From the NCBI GenBank assembly GCA_020746105.1, contig CM036642.1, forward strand, positions 2,697,501 to 2,761,500: DNA of 64,000 nucleotides. The letters are read 5' to 3'. Below, piece by piece: positions 32,691 to 43,775 of the stretch. The stretch comes from Trogon surrucura. Taxonomy: Eukaryota > Chordata > Aves > Trogoniformes > Trogonidae. The translations under genes and the position numbers were made by a program. Each line of letters opens with the position of its first letter. Position 1 is the first letter of the stretch. The notes under the pieces are model-generated. The model was not told where the DNA came from, made no database searches, and worked only from the letters and a program-made list of their open reading frames with translations.

Positions 32691-35600
32691 TCTCTGCTCT
32701 GGGAGATGGGTCCATCAATACAGCTACTATTAGCCAAACTGCTGGGAAGTGAGAACTACTGACAAATGTTACAGGCCCATAATTAAAGAGATTGTAGCTT
32801 GAAAGCAGAGTACAGGAATTAACAGCATTAGTGAACTCTTCTCTTAGAGATCCGCATGTGTACAGCAGCTGTGATGCATCTCTAGATGCTGCTGGAAAGG
32901 CATCGGCCCCTTCAGTCACAAGGAAACATCACTCCTGCCTCAGTCATCTACTAGAGCCAAACCCAGGCCCAGGAGAGGTACAAAATATATATTTACCATT
33001 CAAAGTGTTAAAAAAAAAAAAGACAACGTCTAGAAAATCTATAAATCTGACAGCACAATGGATTTGTGGATTTTCTGTGGGGTACAGCTACCAAAAGAAG
33101 ACAAGGAATGTAACACTGGTTCCTCAAGCTGGAGTTGTTGCCTAGTAGGGCAGGTTGGTGTTCATCAGTCCCCACGTCCAAACTGGGTGGGAGGCTCAGC
33201 TGAAGAAGTTCTTAACACATCGTGTTACAATGCTTCAGGATCCTCTGCTGGGGAGGATTTACATCATCTAAGTTTTCTAGAGAATTGCTGTGAGAAACGC
33301 ACAAGGTAGAAAGAAAACATGCTCTGAAGGTAAGCCACACCTCCTGGAAAATGAAGTACCCTTGTTCATTCACTGCAGTTGTAGAAATTAAGGCAATAAC
33401 AATTACAATTAAGTGACTCATATGTACTACTGTGCAATTAATTTAGGCTTAGAGGCAACGTTATTGTGTATTAAATAAAGGCCAAATGACGATAGATCAA
33501 GTCGTCGCTGTGATTCAGCTCGTTGCATTGCTCTTCCGGACCCAGGACGGGGTCATCTGCAGCACGACATCGTGTTCAAGGAAGCTTTTATTTCTGGAGG
33601 AGGTCACGCTTCCTTTGATGCAACATTAAACCGTGTCCCTGATGACCTTTGATGCTTTTGCCAAACTCACGTCACTCATCCCTCTTGCTTGGGCAAATGC
33701 CAGCCTAAAAGAGTTGTATTTGATCTGTTTGAGCTTTGCTTGTATTCGTTTGCCATTCCTGTTCTTTTGGAGTATGTTCCTAACCTCAGTTTTAATAATT
33801 CCAAGCAAAATGTCGGTGCCGTATTGGACTTCTCCTGTATGAGTCCTATCTGGAGGTCCCTTGGATGTCTATTACCCAGTGTTATTTAATCAGACTCCTT
33901 AGGGCTGAATTACGTGAGGATCTCACACACTGGTCCAGCATGAGCAGTGTCACTGGTTCAGCTCCGCGCGGAGCCAGGAGCCCTCGGTAAGATCAGAGTC
34001 ATGCGAAGGCTCCCCCTCTGCCCGCAGAGACGGAAATTATGCAGAAGCCTCAGAAGAAGAACTAGCTATCTCAGCTGTTTACTGACAGTGAAACATCACA
34101 GGGATGATCACAGCAGCTATATTCTTAAGATAAACTGACAGGGTTCCACACACACTTGTTGCATTTATGTGAACGCTCTTCCTGCAGGGAAGCCACAAAG
34201 AACTTCTGCGAATATTTTGAGGCAGTGAATCTCTAATCCCCCCTGTTGGCTTTTAACTATTAACTTGCTGACACTCACAATAAATATATGGTTGTTATAG
34301 CAAAATGTGTGTCTAGTCCCACAAATCAAAAGAGGAGAAAATGTTCATATATTTCTTTTTAAATTGAAATTACTGTGGTTCCACAGGCTAAATATTTCTA
34401 TATTTATCGCCTGCAGTCTCCTACTCATCCCCTGGAAGCAGAGAATTTAGAAGTTATGACAGGAAAACTTCTAAGAAACAAACATCCTTCTTTTCATTAT
34501 GGTATTATTAAAATAAGTGAAAAAAGAGTACAGAAAAATCAATGCAAAAAGAATTATTTCTAAGTAGGATGTGTTACAAAATACTCCTAGAGGCATAAGC
34601 ACGTCCAGTATCCCCATAAAGATGTTTTCTATAATCAGCCAGTATTTAATTAACACCCAGAAACTGCCTGACAGAATCTAAATGGAATCTTTAAGACACT
34701 TGATTTAGAAAGTATGGCCGAAATGTACTGGAAATGCTTCTCCTGGGCCGGCTGTCGGGTTGTTCCCCCCCCAGACGCAAAAGCTTTATCTCACAGGCAG
34801 CTCGTCTGAGTTCGGGAGACTTGAAAAGCTGCAATTCACTTTCAAAGTGGATCTATTTAATTCATTCTCCTCTCTCTCCCAATTACTGCCCCTTCCCTGA
34901 GGAAAGAAACTAAAGAGAACCTGTTAGATGTGGCTGAAACAAGGAATCAGAAAGCAAGTAGGTAAAAAAGGGTATTGCCTAAAAACTGCTTTAGGAATAA
35001 TTACTAAAACTGCAGAGCTCTTGTTACATCAGGCATATGAATTATTTTCAGAGTAGTCCTCGCTCTCCTTGCTAATTTCTGTTCATATTCATTTTGACAG
35101 GTATGTCTTCAACTGCCTTTGTATCAGCTAAGCTGCTTCTTTGATCTCTTTAGTAGCAGGGGTCCTTGGAAATGTATTTTCATTAAAAAATATACCCTAG
35201 AAAATAAAATGTTCTATTGCAGAATCAGTCCCGGTGTAGCAATCAGTGCCTCGCAGTTTTCTGAGCAAGGGTTAAAGCACGACACTTCTGCTGAAGACTG
35301 CAAAAGACTTGCTAGCATTTTCAGTGAAAGAAGGAGCAGGGTTCAATCTGTCTGCAGAGCCTTACCGAATCCCACGAAAAATCCACGTTGCCAAAGGTAC
35401 TTCCCCTCAGAGCAGGTAGAACCAAATGTGAAGGAAAAAGTGAACCAGAGGGCGAGCATCCCCATCCCCAGCACAACCTCTCAGCCTCCAAGGACGGGCA
35501 TTTCAAACATTTCTTGATTTGCAGGTGGCATCTTTGTCTTTCACAGCCCACGAAGGATTTTTTTTTCTCTTTTTTTTCCCATTTATTTGTGCATGCATGC

Positions 35601-37554
35601 CTGGGTGTTTTGTCATTTTCAAGTACAAACGACCTAGAAAAATCTTTCCTTTCTTCCTGAATTCTTCCTGCTGCTTCCAAGTTTTGACCCGAGTGAGACA
35701 CTGAAGACAACTCACTTCTCCGTGACTTTGTGGTTTCGACTGCTGCAGAAAGCCCTCGTTTCACATGGGCTGGGAAGGGAGTAGATGTTACAGAAATGAT
35801 GAACACTGGAGAAACGCGGCTCCTGTTTTCGTGTGGAGGGCCCCTGCAGCATGGTTCGCAGAGGGAACAGAAATGCCAGCTGACGTGCGTGCAGCACGGT
35901 CCCTAAATAGAAGGTTTTTCTGAGCTCTCCCCTAGGCTGTGACAGCTCTTTACCAAAAGGCACCGCAAAAACGCTTCGTGAACTGAGGAGTCCCTGCACC
36001 CCAGGACATTGGGCCTGATGCCCTGACACACAACTACGTGCAGCCGGAGTTAACCCTTCCCAGAGCAGCAAGCGCACAGCAGCACGGGGGCTGTCACAAG
36101 TCAGAAGGGAATCGGGGCCAGCCTCTTCCAGCCTCTCCCTATCTCACCCCACGTTAGCACACATTCTTGGCAGCAGAAAAAATCCTGCTCTGGCCGGCAT
36201 TTGAAATTCCAGGTGCTTTCATATTGAAACTTTGGCTGTTTTCTTTGGTTGATTTCCCATCCCATCTTCAATTTCCATTGGATGCAAACCTGTGTATTCA
36301 AGTGCCCGAAACAGACGAGCTACCAAGATCATGTGGGACAGAACAACACGGCCTCAACAAATCTAGAGAACCCTTTTAACCTTTTGATGAAGGTCCAGAG
36401 TAGCTCCTAAAGATGCCCAGGCTTTTACTCACCATTTCAATGTAGAGGATATTCTCCTCACACAAAACTGTCCGGATGCCCTGCCACGGTACCTTCACAG
36501 ATGTCATCTCTCCGAAAAGCAGGCGTCGCGAAAGCCGCAGCTGTTGGCTGCTGGTTGAGCTGTTTCCAGGCAGCTGTGCTCAGCCTATTGTTTCCTTTGC
36601 AGACAAGGCATGTTTGCAAACGTTTTCGAATTTCCCCAGCCACAGTGGGTACAGCTATGCTAGATTTTTAACTGATTGTAATGGGCACAAGGTAATTTAC
36701 ACATTATTAAGGTTGGTCTGCAATGAAGAATGATTGTTCCTAGCCTTTGGAGTAAGGGTTTCAGAAACTGCCACTTTTTGTGTGAAACCGAGGCATTCAA
36801 TCCCATTCTCAAAATGGCTACAAGCAAGAAGAAGCTGGTGTCAGCTGCAAGAAAATTATCTCAGGTCAACTCCTGCTGGCCACGTGTGCTTTTTCACTTT
36901 GAGGATATGAGACACACCGCTCCAAGCTCAGAGCATCTCCCTGCCACTGGAAGCAAAGCCAAGCCTCATCTCAGCCTGTGGGCTGTTCGTCTGCAGACCT
37001 TGGTCACATACTTAGCAAAGCCTAATAAAACACAGGCTAAACATCCAAACCAAGCTGTCCACAAGGAACCTTTCATACTTAGGGACAGAAGAGGAAAGTA
37101 CGTGCACAGAAACATTCAAACCAAGGATACAAGAGGAAATTCTAAATACTGGGCATTTACTGCTGCTCTGGTAGCTTCAAGTCTTCCCAGTCCACTTCCT
37201 CAGCAGTCCTGCATCACTTGAACAGGGAGGGACATGAGCAGCAAACATACCCTCACTGCGGTTTAGCTATTCACAGAAAGAAGATGTTTCTGGGCAGTGA
37301 GAGAACCCAGACAAATGGCTTGGAAAGTGTCCCTAGAAAGATTCTGCAAGACAAGGGTCAACACACTTACACTGAGATGAAAACGCAGTGTGCCCAAGGC
37401 CGTGAAAGGGTCAGAGGGTTCCTGTGACACTTAGTGATGAAGGTGCCCAGCATCTTCCAGAGAGGGGTGCAAATACCCTGTTTGAAGGACAAACAAAAAG
37501 TTGTAGTCTCAAAGGTGCCAGGATCACACTTGTATGATAGAAAAAGCAACTTCA
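32691..37554. other. Non-coding stretch, no gene seen
   Basis: A 12-base A run lies at 33,010-33,021. The frames 35,321-35,806 (-, 161 codons), 35,119-35,517 (+, 132) and 36,730-37,221 (+, 163) have no recognisable domain and no convincing splice context. I see no CR1 or LTR copy here. Confidence 0.45.
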
Positions 37555-38290
37555 TCATTAATTAATTCAGTTCTGCAGAGCACTCCAAGACTCTCATACA
37601 AAAGGTACCAAAGAAATCCAAAGCACTATTAACAAAATGTTCAGTCTTTTTACAAATTAATTAATTTGTGATATTTCCTTAATGAGAAATATTATCTAAT
37701 GAAACTAACAGACTACATCAAACAGACGCATACTATTCCACAGCTAATCCAGGAAGAGAGAGTGATATAAAAATGTCTTTAGGGTTTAACAAGGGAATAA
37801 CAAACAAACAGGCGTTCACATATGTTTCATTTCGTTTAATATCTGGTATCTGTGTGTGAATAAACATTTCATATCACACCTTTTGATGGCTGCCACAACA
37901 ATATTTCAAAGAGATAGCTCCTTCTTCACGAGAAAGTGGAATTTGCTCTTCTGTGAGCAGAGACAGATGAAAAACAGCTTTGCAATGTAGACGCAGAGCA
38001 GCCCCAGACCTTTTGAACCGTTAGGATTTATATGTCATTAAATAATTAACTCAATGATGCATGAGAGAAAGTAATGCGACTCTCTGTAAAAGACCTCAAT
38101 TAATTGCTTTCATTTCAGCAGACACTGAGTCTTCATGATGAGATATAAGTGAGATGAACTTTATTCCAGAGATTGTCTGATAAATGCAGTCATAAAAAAA
38201 AGTGAAAAATTACTTGTTCAGATAAGACTTTTGTTTGCTGGAATGTTTTTTGTGTCGCAGTGCCTCTGGCTTAAATTATCTGACATAATC
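37555..38290. other. Very AT-rich, palindrome-bearing stretch
   Basis: It has almost no CpG, repeated TAATTA/TTAATTAATT cores (37,557-37,566, 37,656-37,666, 38,097-38,104) and an 18-bp perfect palindrome at 37,652-37,669. It lies about 450 bp upstream of the CR1 insertion. It resembles homeodomain-rich conserved non-coding DNA; AT-rich drift is the alternative. Confidence 0.3.
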
Positions 38291-38744
38291 AGATGCAAAA
38301 AAACCCGCTAGGAACCTTGCCCTTGTGCTACTCCATTCGCTTCGTACCATTCTCTCTCCTCATCAGTTCCAGGGACAGTAAGAGGCATATCGAGGCATGT
38401 CTGAACTATGGATTTTTAATTAATTTATCTGCTGCCTTTTATCTTTCAGTATTCACAAGCTGGTATAAGCAATTTGGTTTCAACTGTCTGCTGCATTCTG
38501 CCACCTCTCTTGGGATTATCCTGTAGTCTAATAGGATATAATTCCTGCTAGTGTAAACCTCTCTGTGCTTTACTTAATCCCACCAGTTTTACTCCGAGTT
38601 CACTGCATCACCCTTAAGCCCTTTTCTATCGCGGTACCCACGGGCATGCACAGGCTGGTCCCGCCGTGGCTGGAAGGAGGAACTGGAAGGCTCAAGCCTC
38701 AGGCTCAGTCCCCAGGGCATCCCGCTGAACTAAATTAAGTAGCT

Positions 38745-39506
38745 GGGCAAGTTGTCGGGTAGGAACAACCCCAGGTTCCAGTATAAGTTGGGGAATGACT
38801 TATTAGAGAGCAGCACAGGGGAAAGGGACCTGGGAGTCTTGGTGGACAGCAGGATGACCATGAGCCAGCACTGTGCCCTTGTGGCCAGGAAGGCCAATGG
38901 CATCCTGGGGTGTGTTAGAAGGGGGGTGGTCAGTAGGTCGAGAGAGGTTCTCCTTCCCCTCTACTCTGCCCTGGTGAGATCCCATCTGGAATACTGTGTC
39001 CAGTTCTGGGCCCCTCAGTTCAAGAAAGACAGGGAAGTGCTGGAGAGAGTCCAGCACAGGGCAACTAGGATGATTAAGGGAGTGGAGCATCTCCCTTATG
39101 AGAAAAGACTGAGGGAGCTGGGGCTCTTTAGTTTGGAGAAGAGGAGACTGAGGGGTGACCTCATTAATGTTTACGAATATATCAAGGGGGAGTGTCACGA
39201 GGATGGAGCCAGGCTCTTCTCGGTGACAACCACTGATAGGACAAGGGGTAATGGGCTGAAACTGGAACATAAGAGGTTCCGCTTAAACTCGAGAAGAAAC
39301 TTCTTCTCAGTGAGGGTGACGGAGCCCTGGAACAGGCTGCCCAGAGAGGCTGTGGAGTCTCCTTCTCTGTAGACATTCAAGACCTGCCTGGACACGTTCC
39401 TGTGGGGCATAGTCTAGGCATTCCTGCTCTGGCAGGGGGATTGGACTTGATGATCTTTCGAGGTCCCTTCCAATCCCTAACATTCTATGATTCTATGATT
39501 CTATGA
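38745..39506 (+). mobile_element. CR1 LINE, 5'-truncated copy (ORF2 C-terminus and 3' tail)
   Basis: About 760 bp with the end of the CR1 reverse-transcriptase reading frame, then CTGGCAGGGGGATTGGAC, GATGATCTTTCGAGGTCCC and the tail of ATTCTATG units ending at 39,506. CR1 is the dominant LINE of birds and is nearly always 5'-truncated, as here. The left boundary is approximate: similarity to CR1 is clear from about 38,765 and fades upstream. The low number of lesions suggests a moderately young copy of a neoavian subfamily. No long target-site duplication is visible, which is normal for CR1. Confidence 0.95.
38752..39372 (+). pseudogene. CR1 ORF2 C-terminal fragment (reverse-transcriptase tail)
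   Basis: An uninterrupted 206-codon frame encodes the last part of the CR1 ORF2 protein, downstream of the reverse-transcriptase catalytic centre. Visible family motifs in order are ERDLGVLVD (about residue 26), [71 protein letters not shown] and [14 protein letters not shown]. The frame ends at TAG (39,370-39,372), where the family normally has a sense codon before TFKT; reading on, TFKTCLDTFLWGIV is still recognisable, so this is a point nonsense change. The endonuclease domain and catalytic palm are absent, so the product cannot retrotranspose. The ATG at 38,752 is only the first Met in the fragment and not a native start. Confidence 0.9.
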
Positions 39507-42361
39507 AACAGAGAATGGCTCACAACCAACTGTCTGACCCAGCCTCTCACAAGCTTAAGGTCAGCTCCAAGGTTGGGCAAGTGTGATTTCAGCTAAACAC
39601 AGAGTAAGGCTCCTTCTTGTTCTTTCCATCTGCTGGAGATTTGGTGAGGGGGCAGAGAACCGCTAACGGTAAAAAAAGGCAGCAGTGGAATAGTTTAGGT
39701 TTCTGGTCAAAGGTCTTCAGCTAGAAGGGAGCATTTCTAATCTCAAATTTAACATGGGTGGAAACGAAGCCACTTAACAGAATTGACTTCCAGCCAGTCA
39801 GTTTGTGTGCCACTGACCATGCTCTTACCTCAGCCCATGGTGAGATAACCTGCACTTAACCCTGAGAAAGTTTAGGATTATATGATCCAGATGGGGCTAC
39901 TTCAGCCAGGTTGTTGCTTCATTATTTAAAAGGTTACAAAAGAAAAAAAAAAGGTCTAATCTGGTGCCATCTGCTCAGGATGAGGTGAGAAGAATTCTGC
40001 CAGCATCTCATGTTCACCCCTGTCCGCTGGGCTCACTCGGGTATCCATTCTCACTTAATTACGTGCTGTCACATTTACTGCTGTTGCCTTTGAACCGGCA
40101 CCCGAAGGCTGGAGAGTGGCAGGAGAGAAATGCTCTTCTCTCTTCAGCAGATGGCACAGCCTCGGCCAGCAGGAGACAAGTGGTGGTGATTGCTGAACGG
40201 ATGCTCTCTGCCCTGTTTCCAGCAGTTGTCTGCTGAGAGGATCAGGCGTTGCAGGCTGGCTGGGAAACTGGAGCTCTCACCACTGGGAAGACCGTTCTCC
40301 AGTGTGACCTCAAAACAAATAGCTTCCCAATTTGTGTGAGGAAGCACAGCAGGCCAATTCCAGGTCTGTACTGTTTCTCCTGGGGATGGTGCAGTAGGAA
40401 GAGAGGCGTAGAAAAGCTGATCCTGCAAGAGTTTTGCACCCAGACAGGAAGGAGACACCAATGCCAGCCTACTGCTCCCAGACCGGAGGCACCGTCTGCA
40501 AGACAAGGTCAGGAGGAGAAGACACGTCTCAGATCAGAATGACACTTTCAGAGCTGGATGTCACAGACGAACGCTCTGCTTGTTCTTCAGAGCTCAGATT
40601 CTTCAGCTGTCCCCAACTCTGCAAAAGAAGGCAGGTCCTCACCTTCTAGGAAGCACGTGTGACCAAGTGTAGTTTATTCTCTCACCTTGGCTGCTTTACT
40701 TGTGGCTCTGCCAGCAGGCAGCCCTGTCAGGTCAGGAGTAATAAGGTCATACTGTGACTACCAGACAGTCATTGCTCACTTTCCAGCTCCTGTTCCTGTG
40801 GTAAAACTAGCTAAGAAAAAACCACTTTGATCCTGAAAGCAAAGGGTACACCTAATGGGCTCTTAATTGGGTGGGATTGACAGGCAGTTGAGGTTCTCCC
40901 TGTTCGTGGCTTTGGAACCCAAAAGAAATGGACTCTCTGTGAAGCCAGTGCCATCAGCTGTGGTCTTCACGTGGGCTGCTTGGAATGAGCTTCATTAATG
41001 TTTTCCTTGGTATAATCCATCATCCCTTCAACAACGCATTTCTGACAGTTAATTAGACTCCACAGAGTGGAATAAGTAGTGTCGTGTTTGGAATTATAAT
41101 CCATTACTGAAAAACAGATCGTATGAGGCATATAGCAGCCGGAGCTCTTGGACATCTTCAGTAATTTTTATTCCAAAAGCTTGGTAAGCTGGGTTTAGTA
41201 AACAATTCCACAGCATATTTGCAAATGGCTTCATTACAAAGAGGAGTCAGGAATCAGAGGCCACCTGTTCATCAGCAAACCCCCAAATAAATAAACACAG
41301 AAAGAAATTCAGCCCCTCTAAACAAAGATGGAACCCAAGTGTCATTAACTACCCTGGATCACACTCAGCACATTAGAGGTGAAATCCTCGTCCAGCTGAT
41401 GCCTGTGGCAAAGTTCCTGCTGATTTCAGTGCAGCCAGGACTTGACACGGGAACTCAGTTCCACAGACCAGACTACAGGGAAAATGCAAAATGCCGCAGC
41501 GGTGACCTGCTTCACACAGATCTGCACTTGGCACGTCTGGTTTTTGGAAAGGTGCTGCTATTTACTGGGTATGCAGAACAAATACAGGAATTTGGGAGTG
41601 ACTTCTAGGCACAACTGTGATAAAAATGATCACACTGAACCCTAATGATAATGAGATTGGATTCATAATATTAGTGATTTGGCTAGGCTAGGAAATCCTA
41701 AGCAAGGAGAGCTTCTGTGGACACCCAGCAAGGAAAGTAATGTTTAAAGGGAGGACGGCATCAGCTCTATGATGAATGGTATGAGGCAGGAGAGATGTTC
41801 TCTGAGCAGTACTTTCCCTGCTTAGGTGTCTGCCTGCTTCAGACATGCAACAGTGCTGCTACCTTGAGGCCCCTGAGCACAAGCACACTGTTTTTACAGC
41901 CAGCAATCACATGAAGTGTGACAGGCAGAGTGTCAAGTTTAAGCGGACCTAGACCACGGCTTTCCACATCTGGCATCATTTCCCTCTGTCTTCTCATTCT
42001 TAACTGCTTTTTAATTTACTGCTTATCTAGGCAGCAAGATGTCCCAGACCTCTCTGGATGCAAATAACCAGCTGAACGTGACCAAGAATCTTCTATTCGG
42101 AACGCTCACACAGCCATCTGGAAGTACCCTCATCTCCAGATGTTAAGTGGAGAGTCAGTGCCTTCACCTTCTCACCCAGCCGGTCTCTTACAGCCCTGCT
42201 CACACAGCATTTGTGCTGCACAGAAACCACAGGGGAGCCCGCCTCAGGAGCACCGTGCCAGGGCTGTTGCTCAGCATCCTTGTGTTTTTCAAACCACAGG
42301 CATGGCTTGTAGTTACAGCACCTGCCACGGACACATAGCTCCTACTTTCAGCAGTGAATTT

Positions 42362-42395
42362 AAATTGTTATGAGACTCTGGGCAAGTCACTTGGA
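42362..42395 (+). repeat. Very short MIR-like string
   Basis: GTTATGAGACTCTGGGCAAGTCACTT matches the MIR segment gctgtgtgaccttgggcaagtcactt at about 20 of 26 positions, but the flanks are not clearly alignable. It may be a remnant or coincidence. Confidence 0.3.
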
Positions 42396-43035
42396 AGAAC
42401 AAGGGCTCCCAAACATCAGCTGCATGAAGATCAGAAGAGCGATCCGAACGTCTTTTTGTGGGCCAAGCCTAAAATGATTTTAAACTACAGTTGTTTTCTT
42501 CTTTAGAGAGATCTGTTCCCTGAGGCAGAGATGCTCCACCTCTGAATGCAGGCCATACATCACAGGGAGACAATTTTCTGGGCAAAAAGCCTGCTTCTGA
42601 TGTCCCTCTTTCTAAATGGTCCCCCAGGTGTCAGAGTAAATGAACTGTCATGGTGAACCACAATGTCCCCTCCTGCTGCATAACGAGCGTGTGTTTGTTT
42701 AGACGAGCGAGTAGCAGCAGCCACCCCCGGCAGCCTCTTTTTGCAAAGTGCTCCTCGAATCCAAACCGGGAGCAGGATGAAGGCTTTTCGGCTACACATG
42801 GGTAGTTTAGCTGATCTGCACACACAGGGAGAATCTGGCACCGCTGGGATACATCAAATCTTCTCTGTGTGCACAGATCATCTATATTGCTTACGCAGCT
42901 ATGGAGAGCTTTGGTGTACGTTCCTCTCCTGCCGTTAAAAGACGATCTGAGAGCTGACCAGCCAGTTGCCCACTGAGCAATTCGCATTGGCAGAAGGCTA
43001 AAAACCACAGCTTGTTAAACGAAAACTAACAAAGC

Positions 43036-43054
43036 AAAAAAAAAAAAAAAAAAA
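43036..43054 (+). repeat. Poly(A) run, 19 bases
   Basis: An uninterrupted A run, the longest homopolymer in the window. No retrocopy or SINE body is recognisable upstream, so it is probably a plain homopolymer and not a retroposition tail. Confidence 0.9.
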
Positions 43055-43687
43055 CAAAGGCACATTTTAATACTCTAATTTGTTCACTGCAACAGATCCG
43101 GTGGCCAATTCTCATTTCTCCTTACTCTGAGTTGTTATTACCAGAAAGTCATGAAGAACCTGTGTTCCGCACTTATTTTTTATGTATAAAAAATTATTAT
43201 AAAATATTTTTGGAATAATGACATGGGCTACAGAAGCTGACACCAGGTGTCTGTATAAGCCGAGCTACTCTGGAAACCTTATGTGAGACTGCACCTTAAA
43301 CTTGGAATCAGATTTTTTTTTTCCATTTTATTATACTCAACTTCTAGAATTTTTTATAACAATGCAAGCTGTGGTGCAAGCAGTAGAGAAAAAAGTGAAC
43401 AGAACTGGAGCAGAAGATTAGATACCCAGCCCTCAATGCCCCTGACAGTTATTCATTGATTCTTTTGGGTGTGAATTGTATTGATTATGGTAATGAGAAA
43501 GCTCAGCGACAAGTGACAAGTCCGGTGACGGGCGAGCTTCCCAGGTCAGCATTTGTAGGTCTGAAGGGAATTGGCAAAGCACTGCTGGAACTCACACAGT
43601 TGTGAACCGATGCGGTTCCCATCCCTGAACACCCCAGTACATCTGGATCACTAATGAGAGCGCTTAATCAGAGCGAGCTGTGCATTT

Positions 43688-43775
43688 CACACATGGAAAG
43701 ACTGAGGCAGAGGAAGAGCTGCTTTGTCCAAGAACCTACACTAAGGAAGTCTCTGGCAGAGCCAAAACCGAACTG
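43688..43775 (-). repeat. MIR-type SINE remnant, reverse orientation
   Basis: ACACATGGAAAGACTGAGGC, then TGTCCAAGAACC, then CTCTGGCAGAGCCAAAACCGAAC, follows the reverse strand of MIR (acagatgaggaaactgaggc, ttgcccaaggtcac, agtggcagagccaggattcgaac) in the right order and spacing. MIR-type copies are rare and old in birds, and those that persist are sometimes regulatory. Ends are approximate. Confidence 0.6.

Larger units (their letters stand above)
39507..43687. other. Non-coding stretch, no gene seen
   Basis: Frames at 40,144-40,506 (-, 120 codons) and 42,631-43,008 (-, 125 codons) show no domain. A 19-base A run lies at 43,036-43,054. A short MIR-like string at 42,362-42,395 is listed separately. 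No other repeat family is recognised. Confidence 0.45.

Noticed and set aside
43036..43054. Poly(A) tail of a processed pseudogene
   Set aside because: No coding-like or transcript-like body lies upstream, and no flanking direct repeat was seen.
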